From assembly GCA_023459915.1 (NCBI GenBank), contig JAEWSN010000024.1, positions 20,869 to 84,868 on the forward strand: 64,000 nt of DNA, written 5' to 3'. A model generated the notes under the pieces. That model searched no databases. It was not told the DNA's origin and saw only the letters and a list, made by a program, of their open reading frames with translations. Both the position numbers and the translations under genes were made by a program. The stretch is from Bacillota bacterium. Its GTDB lineage: Bacteria > Bacillota > Clostridia > DSM-8532. Below are positions 24,958-34,056 of the stretch, piece after piece. How positions within the stretch are numbered: the first letter of the stretch is position 1; every line of letters begins with the position of its first letter.

Positions 24958-25809
24958 GATTCCCAGTGTACGCTTGTAGGCGGAGGGCGAACAGCCCTTC
25001 AGCTGCCGAAACACGCGATTGAATGTCTTGGCGCTGTTGAACCCGGACTTGAACACAATCTCCGTGATGGTGTCATTGGTGTTGATGAGGGCATCCACCG
25101 CCTTTTCCACCCTGAACTGGTTCACATACTGGCCAAACGTCATGCCGGTGGTCTCCCGGAAGAACCGGGTGAAATGAAACACGCTGAAATTGGCCAGCGC
25201 GGCCACCTCCTCGAGGGTGAGCGTCTTGTCAAAATGATTCTCCACATACCGCAGCACCAGTTCCAGCCGTTCGAGCCGGCTCAGGCGGCGATTCTTCTCG
25301 TGCGGGGAAATCTGCTCCATGGGTACCCGCCGCAGCAGCAGAATCAGCAGATCGTACATTCTGGCCTTCAAGGCCAGCCGGTATCCCTCCTGCTTGTCGT
25401 GAGACTCCTTCAAAATGGCCAGCAGCTGGGTTTCCATATCGGCATGCACGCTGGCCGCCCCCTCCACCATGGGGTCCACATTCTCGCGAAGCAGGGCCAC
25501 GGTGAACCGCTTGTCCCGGAACAGCGCCGCAAAGGATTCAAAAAAAGCCAGGTCGAACTGGATGATCATCCGCTGCACGGGCCGGGTCTGCGGCGGAAAG
25601 AAATGCACGTCGCCGCCGCCCACCAGCAGAATGTCGCGGGCCTTGAGGCTGTGGATTTCATGGTTGATGCCCACCCGCAGGTCGTCCTCGAGCGCGTAGA
25701 TCACCTCCACCGCCTCGTGCCAGTGCGGTGGAAATTCCTGGGCATCCGTGATGAACACATGCAGGGGAAACTCCTGCCCCATTTGGAATTTCTGGTGTAT
25801 GGCCTGCAA
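24955..25809 (-). CDS. AraC-family transcriptional regulator with N-terminal cupin domain
   Basis: A 284-residue regulator. The N-terminal cupin-like effector domain (FPPHWHEAVEVIYAL, VGGGDVHFFPPQ) should bind a small ligand. The C-terminal AraC pair of helix-turn-helix motifs (residues about 185-284; FSVFHFTRFFRETTG, FKSGFNSAKTFNRVFRQLKG) binds DNA. It starts with TTG at 25807-25809, after a good GGAGGG site, one base beyond the hemZ stop. It is therefore co-transcribed with hemZ. Targets and ligand are unknown. Confidence 0.88.
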   Translation of the reverse strand: MQAIHQKFQMGQEFPLHVFITDAQEFPPHWHEAVEVIYALEDDLRVGINHEIHSLKARDILLVGGGDVHFFPPQTRPVQRMIIQFDLAFFESFAALFRDKRFTVALLRENVDPMVEGAASVHADMETQLLAILKESHDKQEGYRLALKARMYDLLILLLRRVPMEQISPHEKNRRLSRLERLELVLRYVENHFDKTLTLEEVAALANFSVFHFTRFFRETTGMTFGQYVNQFRVEKAVDALINTNDTITEIVFKSGFNSAKTFNRVFRQLKGCSPSAYKRTLGI

Positions 25810-25810
25810 G

Positions 25811-27457
25811 CTATCCCTCCTTCACACCCGTTTTTGCAACGGTTTCCGCACCCGTTTCCGCAACAGTATCCGGGAAATGCCGTGACAGCAGCTCCCGCTT
25901 CTTCTCCACCATCTCGTCAATCCGGTCCACATAATGGCGAAGCTCCCGCACATTGAACACTCGTTCGAGCTGCCGGCCGTTGTGCGACACCTTTGTGATG
26001 GCGCCCGAACCGGCCGCGAGAATGGTCTGCCGTTCCGACATGGTCTCGACGTTGTACCGGCAGCCCATGCCCGGCCGCGCGTACCCGATGTTCTCCAGAT
26101 TCGCCAGGATATTCTTCTGGCGGTACAGATAATACGGCCGCAGCCCCTGTTGCGTGGCGTACGTGGCCGCCTCGGCCACCATGGCGGCCACCGTCGCGTC
26201 GTCGGTGCGCGCCGGCCCGGCCGCGCCGCTTTCCTGTTCATGCAGCCGGGACGCCCGTTTCACGGCCAGCGTGTGTACGGTGAGGCTCTCGGGCGCCAAC
26301 GACGTCATGCGCGCAAGGGTACGCTGGAAATCGGCCAGCGACTCACCGGGCAGTCCCGCGATGAGATCGGCGTTGATGTTGGAAAAGCCTGCTCCCCGCG
26401 CCATGGCGAACGCGCGGGTCACATCCCCGGCGGTATGGGCGCGCCCCACACGGCGCAGGGTGTCGTCGTTCATGCTTTGCGGGTTGATGCTGATGCGCGT
26501 CGCGCCGGCCGCCTTGATGCGCCGCAGCTTTTCGGGGGTCAGCGTGTCGGGCCGCCCGGCCTCCACGGTATATTCCAGGGCTTCGCCAAGCGGCAGATGA
26601 TCCGCCATCATGGACAGCAGCCGGTCCAATGCGGCCTCGTCGAGCGCGGTGGGCGTGCCGCCGCCGATGTAGACGGTGGACAGCCGCGTGCCGCTTTGTG
26701 CCAGCCACGCGCCCAGGAACATGAGCTCCCGCTCCAGCGCGTCCAGATACCCGGAGACCATGTGCCCCATGCGATGGATGTCGTACGCGGGAAAGGAGCA
26801 ATACAGGCAACGCGTGGCACAAAAGGGAATGCCCACATACACGCTGGCCGAATGGTCGGGAATCTGCAGATAAGGCTGCTCGTGATGGGCCACCGACAGC
26901 AGCAGCGCCGCCTTGTCCCGCGACATGCCCGTACGTTCCTCCAGCAGCGCCTGCGCGGCCGCGTCGTCATGCGCCGCGTCGTCATGTGCCGCGTCGTCAT
27001 GTGCCGCATCATCATGCGCCGCGTCGTTATGCGCCGCCTCCAGCAGGCCGGAGGCCAGCTTCACCGGACGGACGCCCGTGAGCGATCCCCATGGCAGGGT
27101 CTGGTTGAACGCTTCCGCCAGCGCGTGATACAGTGCCGTCCCCGCGGCCAGCTTCGCGCTGCCGAGCAGCAGCGCGCCCTTGTCCGTCTTGTTGGCCAGC
27201 CGCACACGCAGCGCGCCCCGGCCGGACAACCGGCCATGATGAAACACCCGGGCCTGCGCGTCAAACCAGCCGTCCTCCCGCGTCACCACCAGCCGGATGA
27301 CCCACGGATATGCGGGCAAAACCGTCTCCCGCCACTGATCCGGCGCGGGATCCGGCACCGGCTCGGCCGCGTGGAACAGCCGGATGAGCCCGGACGCCTC
27401 GAAGGCGTTGTCGATGCCGAGAATGGACAGCAGCAGCGGTTCAGCGGATGGCAACAT
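25811..27457 (-). CDS. hemZ: Coproporphyrinogen III dehydrogenase-like radical SAM protein, HemZ
   Basis: A 548-residue HemZ-type protein. An N-terminal domain (about 1-200, with LTGVRPVKL) leads to a radical SAM domain with the cluster motif CATRCLYC and GGGTPTAL, then the HemN-like C-terminal part. HemZ/HemN enzymes act on coproporphyrinogen III or related tetrapyrroles without oxygen; the exact activity of HemZ is not settled. Between the two domains five 15-bp tandem units encode repeats of AAHDD. The start was set at 27457, because the longer frame would overlap the MBL gene out of frame with no ribosome site. It overlaps the MBL gene's end by 17 bases. Confidence 0.88.
   Translation of the reverse strand: MLPSAEPLLLSILGIDNAFEASGLIRLFHAAEPVPDPAPDQWRETVLPAYPWVIRLVVTREDGWFDAQARVFHHGRLSGRGALRVRLANKTDKGALLLGSAKLAAGTALYHALAEAFNQTLPWGSLTGVRPVKLASGLLEAAHNDAAHDDAAHDDAAHDDAAHDDAAAQALLEERTGMSRDKAALLLSVAHHEQPYLQIPDHSASVYVGIPFCATRCLYCSFPAYDIHRMGHMVSGYLDALERELMFLGAWLAQSGTRLSTVYIGGGTPTALDEAALDRLLSMMADHLPLGEALEYTVEAGRPDTLTPEKLRRIKAAGATRISINPQSMNDDTLRRVGRAHTAGDVTRAFAMARGAGFSNINADLIAGLPGESLADFQRTLARMTSLAPESLTVHTLAVKRASRLHEQESGAAGPARTDDATVAAMVAEAATYATQQGLRPYYLYRQKNILANLENIGYARPGMGCRYNVETMSERQTILAAGSGAITKVSHNGRQLERVFNVRELRHYVDRIDEMVEKKRELLSRHFPDTVAETGAETVAKTGVKEG
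26961..27035. repeat. Five tandem 15-bp units inside hemZ
   Basis: Units start at 26961, 26976, 26991, 27006 and 27021 (GCGTCGTCATGCGCC and variants). They stay in frame and encode a His/Asp/Ala-rich linker between the N-terminal and radical SAM domains. Confidence 0.92.
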
Positions 27458-28067
27458 ACGGATTGTGCATCCTTTCTTCCCCGATGGTGGTGTCCGGTCC
27501 ATGCCCTGGATGGACCACCAGGGAGGCCGGCAGGGCGTACAGCTTGTTCCGGATGGACCGGACCAGCGCAGCCCCGTCCCCCGTGGGCAGATCGGCCCGT
27601 CCCACCCCGCGGTGGAACAGCGTGTCTCCCGTGAACAGATGGTTTTCCACCCTCAGGCAGATGCAGCCGGCCGTATGCCCCGGCGTGTGAATCACCTCGA
27701 AGCGCAGGGTGCCCACCTGCAGCGGCTTGTCCTCGGTGAGCGCGAGGTCCGTTTCAGGGAAAGGTTCAGGGCGGGGATACCCGAACAGGGTGTATCCGCT
27801 GGCATCAGGATCGGCCAGCAGGGCCTGTTCCGCCGTGTGCGCGCACACAAGCGCGCCGGTTTTCTCCTTCAGCGCGGCCAGCGAGCAGGTGTGATCCACA
27901 TGGCCGTGCGTGAGGATGAGATGGGTGATGCGACAGCCCATGGCTTCGGCAGTCGCAATCACATCCGCCGGTGGTGCGCCGCAGTCGATGACCGCGCAGG
28001 ACGCGCCATCACCCACCAGCCAGGTGTTTGAATCGTTCAACCCATTGTCCAGCACGCGGATTTCCAT
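27441..28067 (-). CDS. Metallo-beta-lactamase-fold hydrolase (glyoxalase II-like)
   Basis: A 208-residue MBL-fold hydrolase with the metal motif THGHVDH near residue 55 and later HTPGHTAGC and FTGDTLFHRGVGR, the pattern of hydroxyacylglutathione-hydrolase-like enzymes. In clostridia a gene of this type sits between dtd and hemZ, as here. The natural substrate, probably a thioester or similar ester, is unknown. The start ATG at 28067 opens directly with the domain (MEIRVLDNG). The gene lies 81 bases downstream of dtd. Confidence 0.88.
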   Translation of the reverse strand: MEIRVLDNGLNDSNTWLVGDGASCAVIDCGAPPADVIATAEAMGCRITHLILTHGHVDHTCSLAALKEKTGALVCAHTAEQALLADPDASGYTLFGYPRPEPFPETDLALTEDKPLQVGTLRFEVIHTPGHTAGCICLRVENHLFTGDTLFHRGVGRADLPTGDGAALVRSIRNKLYALPASLVVHPGHGPDTTIGEERMHNPYVAIR

Positions 28068-28148
28068 GTGTCACATCCTTCTGCCCCAGGACAGGCCCAT
28101 GGCCGGTCCATCTTTTGTCACCAGCGGCACGAACGCCGCCAAAACCGT

Positions 28149-28598
28149 TCAGAACGTCTTTTTGCTGTCCACCAGCAGGGTGACCGGCCCGTCATTGACC
28201 AGCGCCACCTTCATGTCCGTCTGGAACACGCCGGTTTCCACCGCCAACCCGGAATCCCGGAGCAGCGTCACCACTTTTTCGTACAGCGGGATGGCCAGCT
28301 CCGGCCGCGCCGCGTCGGAAAACCCGGGCCGCTTGCCCTTGCGGCAATCCCCGAACAGGGTGAACTGGGACACCACCAGCAAGCCGCCCTCGATGTCCGC
28401 CACCGAGCGGTTCATCTTGCCGTCCTCGTCCTCGAAAATCCGCAGGCCCAGCAGTTTTTCCGCCATCCATGCGGCATCCGCCTCCGCGTCGGCCGTTCCG
28501 ACACCAAGCAGCACCAGCAGACCCGCGCCGATACGGCCCACAGTCTGCCCCGCCACCCGGACGGACGCCTCGCTGACACGTTGCACCACCGCTCTCAT
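28149..28598 (-). CDS. dtd: D-aminoacyl-tRNA deacylase
   Basis: A 149-residue enzyme of the Dtd family, which hydrolyses D-aminoacyl-tRNAs and mischarged Gly-tRNAAla to keep D-amino acids out of proteins. The N-terminus [17 protein letters not shown] and the active-site stretches [12 protein letters not shown] and GRPxFxxA-like [12 protein letters not shown] are typical, as is [11 protein letters not shown] at the end. The start was set at 28598, after GGGGAGCAAGTC. It lies 31 bases downstream of rel, the standard Firmicute arrangement. Confidence 0.94.
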   Translation of the reverse strand: MRAVVQRVSEASVRVAGQTVGRIGAGLLVLLGVGTADAEADAAWMAEKLLGLRIFEDEDGKMNRSVADIEGGLLVVSQFTLFGDCRKGKRPGFSDAARPELAIPLYEKVVTLLRDSGLAVETGVFQTDMKVALVNDGPVTLLVDSKKTF

Positions 28599-28629
28599 GA
28601 CTTGCTCCCCGTATGGCTTGTTTCTCCCA

Positions 28630-30819
28630 TTACTTGTTCCTCGATATCTCATACACATCACGAACGGAGGACAACCGGTTGATCATGCGGTCGAGCTGGT
28701 CGGCATGCGTGATCTCCAGGGTGAGATGCACCACGGCAATGAGATCCTTGCCGGTCCTGGCGTTGATGGCCCGCAACGGAACGCGGGACTCGCCGATGAC
28801 ATTCGTGATTTCAATGAGCAAACCGGAGCGGTCGTGCGCCTTGACCGTGATTTCCGCCAGATACGCCACGGTGTGGCTGGTGTGGCGGTACCAGCTGACA
28901 TCGATGAGCCGCGCGTCGCCATCGATGAGGTTGTTCTTGACGTTGGAGCAGTCGGCCCGGTGGACCGAAACGCCCCGACCCCTGGTGATGTAGCCCACAA
29001 TGGCGTCTCCCGGCACGGGGTTGCAGCAGCGGGACAGCCGGACCAGGCAATTGTCGATGCCCTTGACGACCACACCGCTTTCGGGCACCACCTTCTTCTT
29101 CTTGCGGCTTTCCTTCTCGATGTGTTCCAGCAGCAGATGCGTCTGCTCCTCGGGCGGCAGGCTGTGCCGGTACTCGTCCTTGAGCTTGGACACCACCTTG
29201 GCCGGGGTCAACGCACCCAGGGAGAAGCCCGCGTACAGATCCTCGAGGCTGTGGAACCCGTATTTCTTCAGAATGGGGTCGATCCACTCGTTCTTCAGCA
29301 GCTGCGCCGCGGTGTAGCCGCTGCGCTTGATTTCCTTGTCGAAGAGCTCATGTCCGTGCTGGACGTTCTCGTCACGCTTTTCCTTCTTGTACCACTGGTT
29401 GATCTTGTTGCGGGCCTGGGCGGTCTTGGCGATTTTCAGCCAGTCACGGGAAGGCCCGTTGGAAGCCGCCGAGGTGATGACCTCCACAATGTCGCCGTTC
29501 TTGAGCTCAAAGTCCAGGTTGACAATGCGGCCGTTGACCTTCGCGCCTATCATGCGGTTGCCGATGGCGCTGTGGATGGCATAGGCAAAGTCGATGGGGG
29601 TTGAGCCGGCCTTGAGGTTCTTCACATCGCCCTTGGGCGTGAAGACGAACACCTCGTCCGTGAACAGGTCGATTTTGAGGTTCTCCATGAACTCGTCCGC
29701 GTCATGGGTTTCCTTCTGCAAATCCACCAGCTGGCGCAGCCAGTTGAGCTTCTCGGCCACCTCCTGGTCCGCCCGGACAGAACCGGTCTGCTTGTACTGC
29801 CAGTGCGCGGCGATGCCGACCTCGGCGGTCCGGTGCATGTCGGCGGTGCGAATCTGCACCTCGAACGGAATGCCCTCCGGCCCAATCAGCGTGGAATGCA
29901 GGGACTGGTACATGTTCGGCTTGGGCATGGAGATGTAGTCCTTGAACCGCCCCGGCATGGGCTTGTACAGCTCGTGAACCAGGCCCAGCAGGGCATAGCA
30001 GTCCTTCACGGAGCCCACGATGAGCCGGATGGCAAACAGGTCGTAGATTTGCTCGATGGACTTGTTCTGCTTGAGCATCTTTTGGTGGATGCTGTACAGA
30101 TGCTTGGCCCGGCCCTCGATCTGGGCCTCGATGCCCACATCCGCCGATTTTTCACGCACCTGCCCGATGATCTTTTGGATGTACTCCTCGCGCTCCCGGC
30201 GTTTCTTGGCGATTTTCTCGACCAGATCGTAATAGGCCGCCTCGTCCATGTAGCGGAACGCCAAGTCCTCCAGCTCCCATTTGATGCGGTGCACACCAAG
30301 GCGGTGCGCCAGCGGGGCGTAGATTTCCTGGGTTTCCCTGGCGGTCTCGATTTGCTTCTCGCGCGGCTTGAACTTCAGGGTGCGCATGTTGTGCAGCCGG
30401 TCTGCGAGCTTGATGATGATGACGCGGATGTCCTTGGCCATGGCCAGGAACATTTTGCGGAAGTTTTCGGCCTGTTCCTCCTGCTTGGAGGTGTAGGGAA
30501 TCTTGGTCAGCTTGGTGACGCCGTCCACCAGTTCGGCAATCTCCTCGCCGAAATCCGCCTTCAGCTGATCGTAGCTGCAGTGGGTGTCCTCGATGGTGTC
30601 GTGCAGCAGGCCCGCGGCCACAGTGGTCGCGTCCATTTCCATCTCCGCCAGGATGCAGGCCACCGCGACGGGATGGATGATGTAGGGGTCCCCGGAAACA
30701 CGGGTCTGCCCCTCATGGGCAGCCTTCGACAGCTGGTATGCCTTGTCGATGACATCCAGATCGGCATTTGGATCGTGTTGCAGGATGAGCTCCCTGAGCC
30801 GCTTGTACTCATCTATCAC
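28630..30819 (-). CDS. rel: Bifunctional (p)ppGpp synthetase/hydrolase (Rel/SpoT)
   Basis: A 729-residue Rel protein that makes and degrades the alarmone (p)ppGpp in response to amino acid starvation. Domains in order: HD hydrolase (LLHDTIEDT near residue 73), RelA/SpoT synthetase ([13 protein letters not shown] near 260), TGS (about 390-450), a helical region, and a C-terminal ACT domain. Both catalytic halves look intact. Its ATG overlaps the recJ stop (ATGA). Confidence 0.96.
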   Translation of the reverse strand: MIDEYKRLRELILQHDPNADLDVIDKAYQLSKAAHEGQTRVSGDPYIIHPVAVACILAEMEMDATTVAAGLLHDTIEDTHCSYDQLKADFGEEIAELVDGVTKLTKIPYTSKQEEQAENFRKMFLAMAKDIRVIIIKLADRLHNMRTLKFKPREKQIETARETQEIYAPLAHRLGVHRIKWELEDLAFRYMDEAAYYDLVEKIAKKRREREEYIQKIIGQVREKSADVGIEAQIEGRAKHLYSIHQKMLKQNKSIEQIYDLFAIRLIVGSVKDCYALLGLVHELYKPMPGRFKDYISMPKPNMYQSLHSTLIGPEGIPFEVQIRTADMHRTAEVGIAAHWQYKQTGSVRADQEVAEKLNWLRQLVDLQKETHDADEFMENLKIDLFTDEVFVFTPKGDVKNLKAGSTPIDFAYAIHSAIGNRMIGAKVNGRIVNLDFELKNGDIVEVITSAASNGPSRDWLKIAKTAQARNKINQWYKKEKRDENVQHGHELFDKEIKRSGYTAAQLLKNEWIDPILKKYGFHSLEDLYAGFSLGALTPAKVVSKLKDEYRHSLPPEEQTHLLLEHIEKESRKKKKVVPESGVVVKGIDNCLVRLSRCCNPVPGDAIVGYITRGRGVSVHRADCSNVKNNLIDGDARLIDVSWYRHTSHTVAYLAEITVKAHDRSGLLIEITNVIGESRVPLRAINARTGKDLIAVVHLTLEITHADQLDRMINRLSSVRDVYEISRNK

Positions 30820-33113
30820 AAGTCTACCCCGATGCGTCCGCTACGATATGTGTTGGTGTCCGCCGCACTTGTCGCGGCATCACTGGGATTCGCCGTGTTT
30901 GCCGCAGCATGTCCGGGATTCGCCGTGTTTGCCGCGGTACAAACCGGTGTCCGCCGCGCCTGCTGTGTCATCCGCTCCGCCACCTCCCGCAGGAACGCGA
31001 GCAGCTCGGAGATCTCCAAATCAACCTTTTCCACGGTTTCCGGCTGCCCGAACCGGTAGCTCCCGTCCGGACGCAGCGTCACGGACAAAAGGCCCAGCTC
31101 GTCAAAGACCATCAGCCCCGTCATCATTCGGAAAAAGCCGAGTGAACCTCCCGACGGGCCCGACAGCTTGCGGGCCAGCAGGAACAATTCCCCCGGCGTG
31201 CAGATTTTTTCCGGAAACGGACGGAAATACCGATACACCGCGGCAAGGTCCTCCCTGGTCGGGAAAAAGGCTTCCCGCGGCTGTCCGGACAGAACAATCC
31301 CATTATAAAGCCATTCCTCGTCACAATCAAGGGATTCCACCTGCCGGGCGGCTTCGAGCATGAACCGGTTGAAGCCGCGCGCCGGCTGCGCAAGGCGAAC
31401 CCCGGCAAGCCGGAACTGCACGGAGACCCGGCCCTGCCACTCGTTGAGCGCCAGGGAGCCCGACACATCCACCGTATCGCCTGGCATCAGATGTTCGGCC
31501 AGCGCGCCATGTCCAAAGCCGATGCAGGTCAGCGGAACGCCGTCCTTCCACCCCGAAATCCGCAAATGCCTGCCCTCGGACAAGGCCCGGACCTCCGCGA
31601 TCTCCAGCTGCCGAATGACAAACAACGGCGCGCGGTTGCCCTGTCCCGTGGGTTCGAGGGCCTGCAGCTGCCGCGCCGTTTCCACCGTCAGCAGCGAACC
31701 GCCAAGCTCCGCGTCCGCCAGCAGGGCGGGCATGCGCATCTGTTCGGTGATGAGGGGCGCGGCGTACCGGTTGAGCGCCTCCCGGAAATCTTCCAACTGG
31801 TCCGCCGCCAGGGTCACCCCGCCGGCCTGGGCGTGTCCGCCAAACTTGCGCAGGCGTTCCGCCTGGGCCGAAAGGGCCTCGAACAGGTTGAACCCGTCGA
31901 CACTCCGCCCCGATCCCACCGCTTCACCGTCCGAGACGGACAGCACCACCGCGGGCTTGTGAAACCGGTCGACAAGCTTGGACGCCACGATGCCGATGAC
32001 GCCGTGATGCCAGCCCTCTCCCCAGACAACGGTGATGGCGTCCCGCGTGTGGGCCTCCCGGGTTTCCAGCATGGCCAGGGCCTGTGTGAGCACGGTCTCC
32101 TGCTCCTGCTGGCGGTCGCGGTTGACCTGATCGAGCTCCTGTGCCAGCGCGCGGGCCGCGTCCAGCGATTTGCTGGTCAGCAGCCGCACCGCGCGTTTGG
32201 CGTCGCCCATACGGCCGGCCGCGTTGACCCGCGGGGCCATGGCGAATCCGATGCGGGTGACGTCGATGGCGCCCTCCTTGCCGCCACACACCTCGTGGAG
32301 CGCGGCAAGGCCGGGGTTCGGCGCCGTGTTCATGCGGGCGATGCCCTCTGCGACGAGCACCCGGTTCTCACCGGTGAGCGCCACAATGTCGGCAATGGTG
32401 GCAAACGCCGCCAGGTCGATCCAGCGCATGGCCAGCTCCGGCTGCCCCAGCAGCGTGGAGACCGCCTGAACCAGCTTCCAGGCAAGCCCCGCGCCGCACA
32501 GGTGTTTGAACGGATAGGAGGCATCCGGCAAATGCGGATCCACCAGCGCATACGCCTGGGGCAGGCTGTCCGGAGAGGATTGGTGGTGGTCTGTGATGAG
32601 CACGTCGATGGGCTTGCCGCGCGCGGCCCGTCCTTCGGTGATGGCCCGCACCTGACGGCCGGCGGTGATGCCGCAGTCCACGGTCAGCAGCACATCCACC
32701 TCGGAATCGATGATCCGCTGCACGGCGGCTTCCGAGATGCCATAGCCCTCGTCCGCGCGATCCGGAATATAGAAGGATACCGGGAACCGAATCTCGGCGA
32801 AGAACAGCTTGAGAATGGATACTGCGGTGACGCCGTCCACGTCGTAATCACCATAGATCAGCACATGGGCTTGTTCCCGGATGGCCCGCACGAGCCGTTC
32901 GGCGGTTTCGCGCATGCCGTCGATGAGAAACGGATCGTGCAGATGATCCACGGAAGGGGACAAAAACACGTCCCTTGCCGCCATGGGCACATCCCGTTCG
33001 GACAGCAGGGTCGCCATCAGATCGTCCATGCTTGTCTGTGGTTGCCAATGCAGTTCTTCTTCCACGCCGGCCACCAGCCAGCGTGCGCCTTCTCCCGTAT
33101 AAAAATCCAGCAT
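30816..33113 (-). CDS. recJ: Single-stranded-DNA-specific exonuclease RecJ
   Basis: A 765-residue DHH-family 5'-3' exonuclease acting in mismatch and recombination repair. The motifs YGDYDVDGVTAV and LITDHHQSS bind the catalytic metals; the DHHA1 domain (GGHAQAGG) and OB-fold follow. The last part is an additional clostridial-type C-terminal domain ending in a repetitive Ala/Asn/Thr tail (AANTANP units from a 30-bp duplication, about 30871-30930). The start was set at 33113, preceded by AAGGGAGAAGGCGC; the frame is open further up into rpsU. rel follows with a 4-base overlap. Confidence 0.93.
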   Translation of the reverse strand: MLDFYTGEGARWLVAGVEEELHWQPQTSMDDLMATLLSERDVPMAARDVFLSPSVDHLHDPFLIDGMRETAERLVRAIREQAHVLIYGDYDVDGVTAVSILKLFFAEIRFPVSFYIPDRADEGYGISEAAVQRIIDSEVDVLLTVDCGITAGRQVRAITEGRAARGKPIDVLITDHHQSSPDSLPQAYALVDPHLPDASYPFKHLCGAGLAWKLVQAVSTLLGQPELAMRWIDLAAFATIADIVALTGENRVLVAEGIARMNTAPNPGLAALHEVCGGKEGAIDVTRIGFAMAPRVNAAGRMGDAKRAVRLLTSKSLDAARALAQELDQVNRDRQQEQETVLTQALAMLETREAHTRDAITVVWGEGWHHGVIGIVASKLVDRFHKPAVVLSVSDGEAVGSGRSVDGFNLFEALSAQAERLRKFGGHAQAGGVTLAADQLEDFREALNRYAAPLITEQMRMPALLADAELGGSLLTVETARQLQALEPTGQGNRAPLFVIRQLEIAEVRALSEGRHLRISGWKDGVPLTCIGFGHGALAEHLMPGDTVDVSGSLALNEWQGRVSVQFRLAGVRLAQPARGFNRFMLEAARQVESLDCDEEWLYNGIVLSGQPREAFFPTREDLAAVYRYFRPFPEKICTPGELFLLARKLSGPSGGSLGFFRMMTGLMVFDELGLLSVTLRPDGSYRFGQPETVEKVDLEISELLAFLREVAERMTQQARRTPVCTAANTANPGHAAANTANPSDAATSAADTNTYRSGRIGVDL

Positions 33114-33129
33114 GCGCCTTCTCCCTTGA

Positions 33130-33166
33130 AATACAACAAGGGACTGCCTCCTAACGAGACAGCCCC
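33130..33166 (-). terminator. Partial terminator between rpsU and recJ
   Basis: On the minus strand GGGGCTGTCTC (33155-33165) pairs with GGAGGCAGTCCC (33140-33151), including G-T pairs, followed by TTGTTGTATTT. It would let rpsU be made in excess of the downstream recJ-rel genes. Confidence 0.55.
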
Positions 33167-33183
33167 CTGGGGTTGCGCGGTTC

Positions 33184-33360
33184 TTACTTCGCTTTTCTCT
33201 TTCTCGCGGCTTCCGACTTCTTCTTGCGCTTGACACTCGGCTTGACGTAATGCTCGCGCTTGCGAACCTCCGCAAGAACACCCGACTTCGCGCACTGCCT
33301 CTTGAAACGGCGGAGCGCGCTGTCAAGTGTTTCGTTCTCCTTGACTCTTACTTCAGACAC
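33184..33360 (-). CDS. rpsU: 30S ribosomal protein S21
   Basis: A 58-residue basic protein: [20 protein letters not shown] at the start and a Lys/Arg-rich tail ([15 protein letters not shown]), the S21 family. It is part of the small ribosomal subunit near the anti-Shine-Dalgarno end of 16S rRNA. It uses a GTG start at 33358-33360, preceded by GGGGAGGGATAGAT; the ORF opens further upstream, but that part is not protein-like. Confidence 0.95.
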   Translation of the reverse strand: MSEVRVKENETLDSALRRFKRQCAKSGVLAEVRKREHYVKPSVKRKKKSEAARKRKAK

Positions 33361-33453
33361 ATCTATCCCTCCCCTCTGTGACAAACGTCCAGTTGTGCCG
33401 GGGGATTTATCCACTGCGTGAACGGATGAATACCATATAACAGCACACCAAAT

Positions 33454-33483
33454 ATTATAAGCCCTGTGGACAGGATTCGTCAA
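33454..33483 (-). promoter_or_regulatory. rpsU promoter
   Basis: On the minus strand TTGACG (33478-33483) and a consensus TATAAT (33454-33459) are spaced 18 bp, about 95 bases upstream of the GTG start. It probably drives rpsU and part of recJ-rel transcription. Confidence 0.75.
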
Positions 33484-33508
33484 GTTCTTTGTGGATGCCG
33501 ATTCCTGC

Positions 33509-33574
33509 CATTGACAGTCCATTGATGATCCATTGACAACCCATTGACAACCCATTGACAGCCCATTGACAGCC
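33509..33574. repeat. Six tandem 11-bp units after the HIT-protein gene
   Basis: CATTGACAACC and variants repeat at 33509, 33520, 33531, 33542, 33553 and 33564. The array directly abuts the stop codon of the HIT-family gene (33576-33578). Confidence 0.92.
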
Positions 33575-33575
33575 A

Positions 33576-33917
33576 TCAGAGCAGCTTTTCTCCGAGGGGC
33601 CGTCCGCCGATGACATGGTAGTGCAGATGCGGCACGGTCTGTCCCGCGCCTTCTCCGCAGTTGGCAATGACCCGGTAACCCGTGTCGGCGATGCCCTCGC
33701 GGATCGCCACCTCCCGGATGGCCGCATGCAGCGTCGCCACCAGCGGCAGCGTTTCCGACGTCAGCGCCTGGATGCTTTCCACATGGGTCTTGGGAATGAC
33801 CAGCACATGGACGGGCGCAACCGGATGGATGTCGTGGAACGCCAGCACGTCATCCGTCTCGTAGACCTTGCTGCTCGGAATTTCCCCGGCGATGATTTTG
33901 CAAAAAATGCAGCTCAT
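33576..33917 (-). CDS. HIT-family nucleotide-binding hydrolase (HinT-like)
   Basis: A 113-residue histidine-triad protein. [13 protein letters not shown] opens the chain and HLHYHVIGG carries the HxHxHxx catalytic triad near residues 98-103. HinT proteins hydrolyse nucleoside phosphoramidates and acyl-adenylates. The start was set at 33917, after GAAAGGAG. It lies between alaS and rpsU in the same direction, next to repeat arrays on both sides. Confidence 0.93.
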   Translation of the reverse strand: MSCIFCKIIAGEIPSSKVYETDDVLAFHDIHPVAPVHVLVIPKTHVESIQALTSETLPLVATLHAAIREVAIREGIADTGYRVIANCGEGAGQTVPHLHYHVIGGRPLGEKLL

Positions 33918-33932
33918 GGATGCACTCCTTTC

Positions 33933-34056
33933 ATGGGGCGCCACACCTGTGGGGTCTGACCCCGTTGTGCATGGGGGTCTGACCCCTTTATGCATGGGGT
34001 CTGACCTCGTTATGTATGGGGTCTGACCCCACTGTGCGTGGGCTCTGACCCCGGGC
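33933..34056. repeat. Array of GGGGTC(T/A)GACCCC palindromes, second array
   Basis: Four to five copies of GGGGTCTGACCCC or near variants are spaced 26-29 bp apart by (A/G)T(T)(G/A)TGCATG-like spacers. They fill the gap between the alaS stop and the HIT-gene ribosome site. It is the same palindrome as in the array at 24813-24957, but with a different spacer sequence. Confidence 0.85.
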
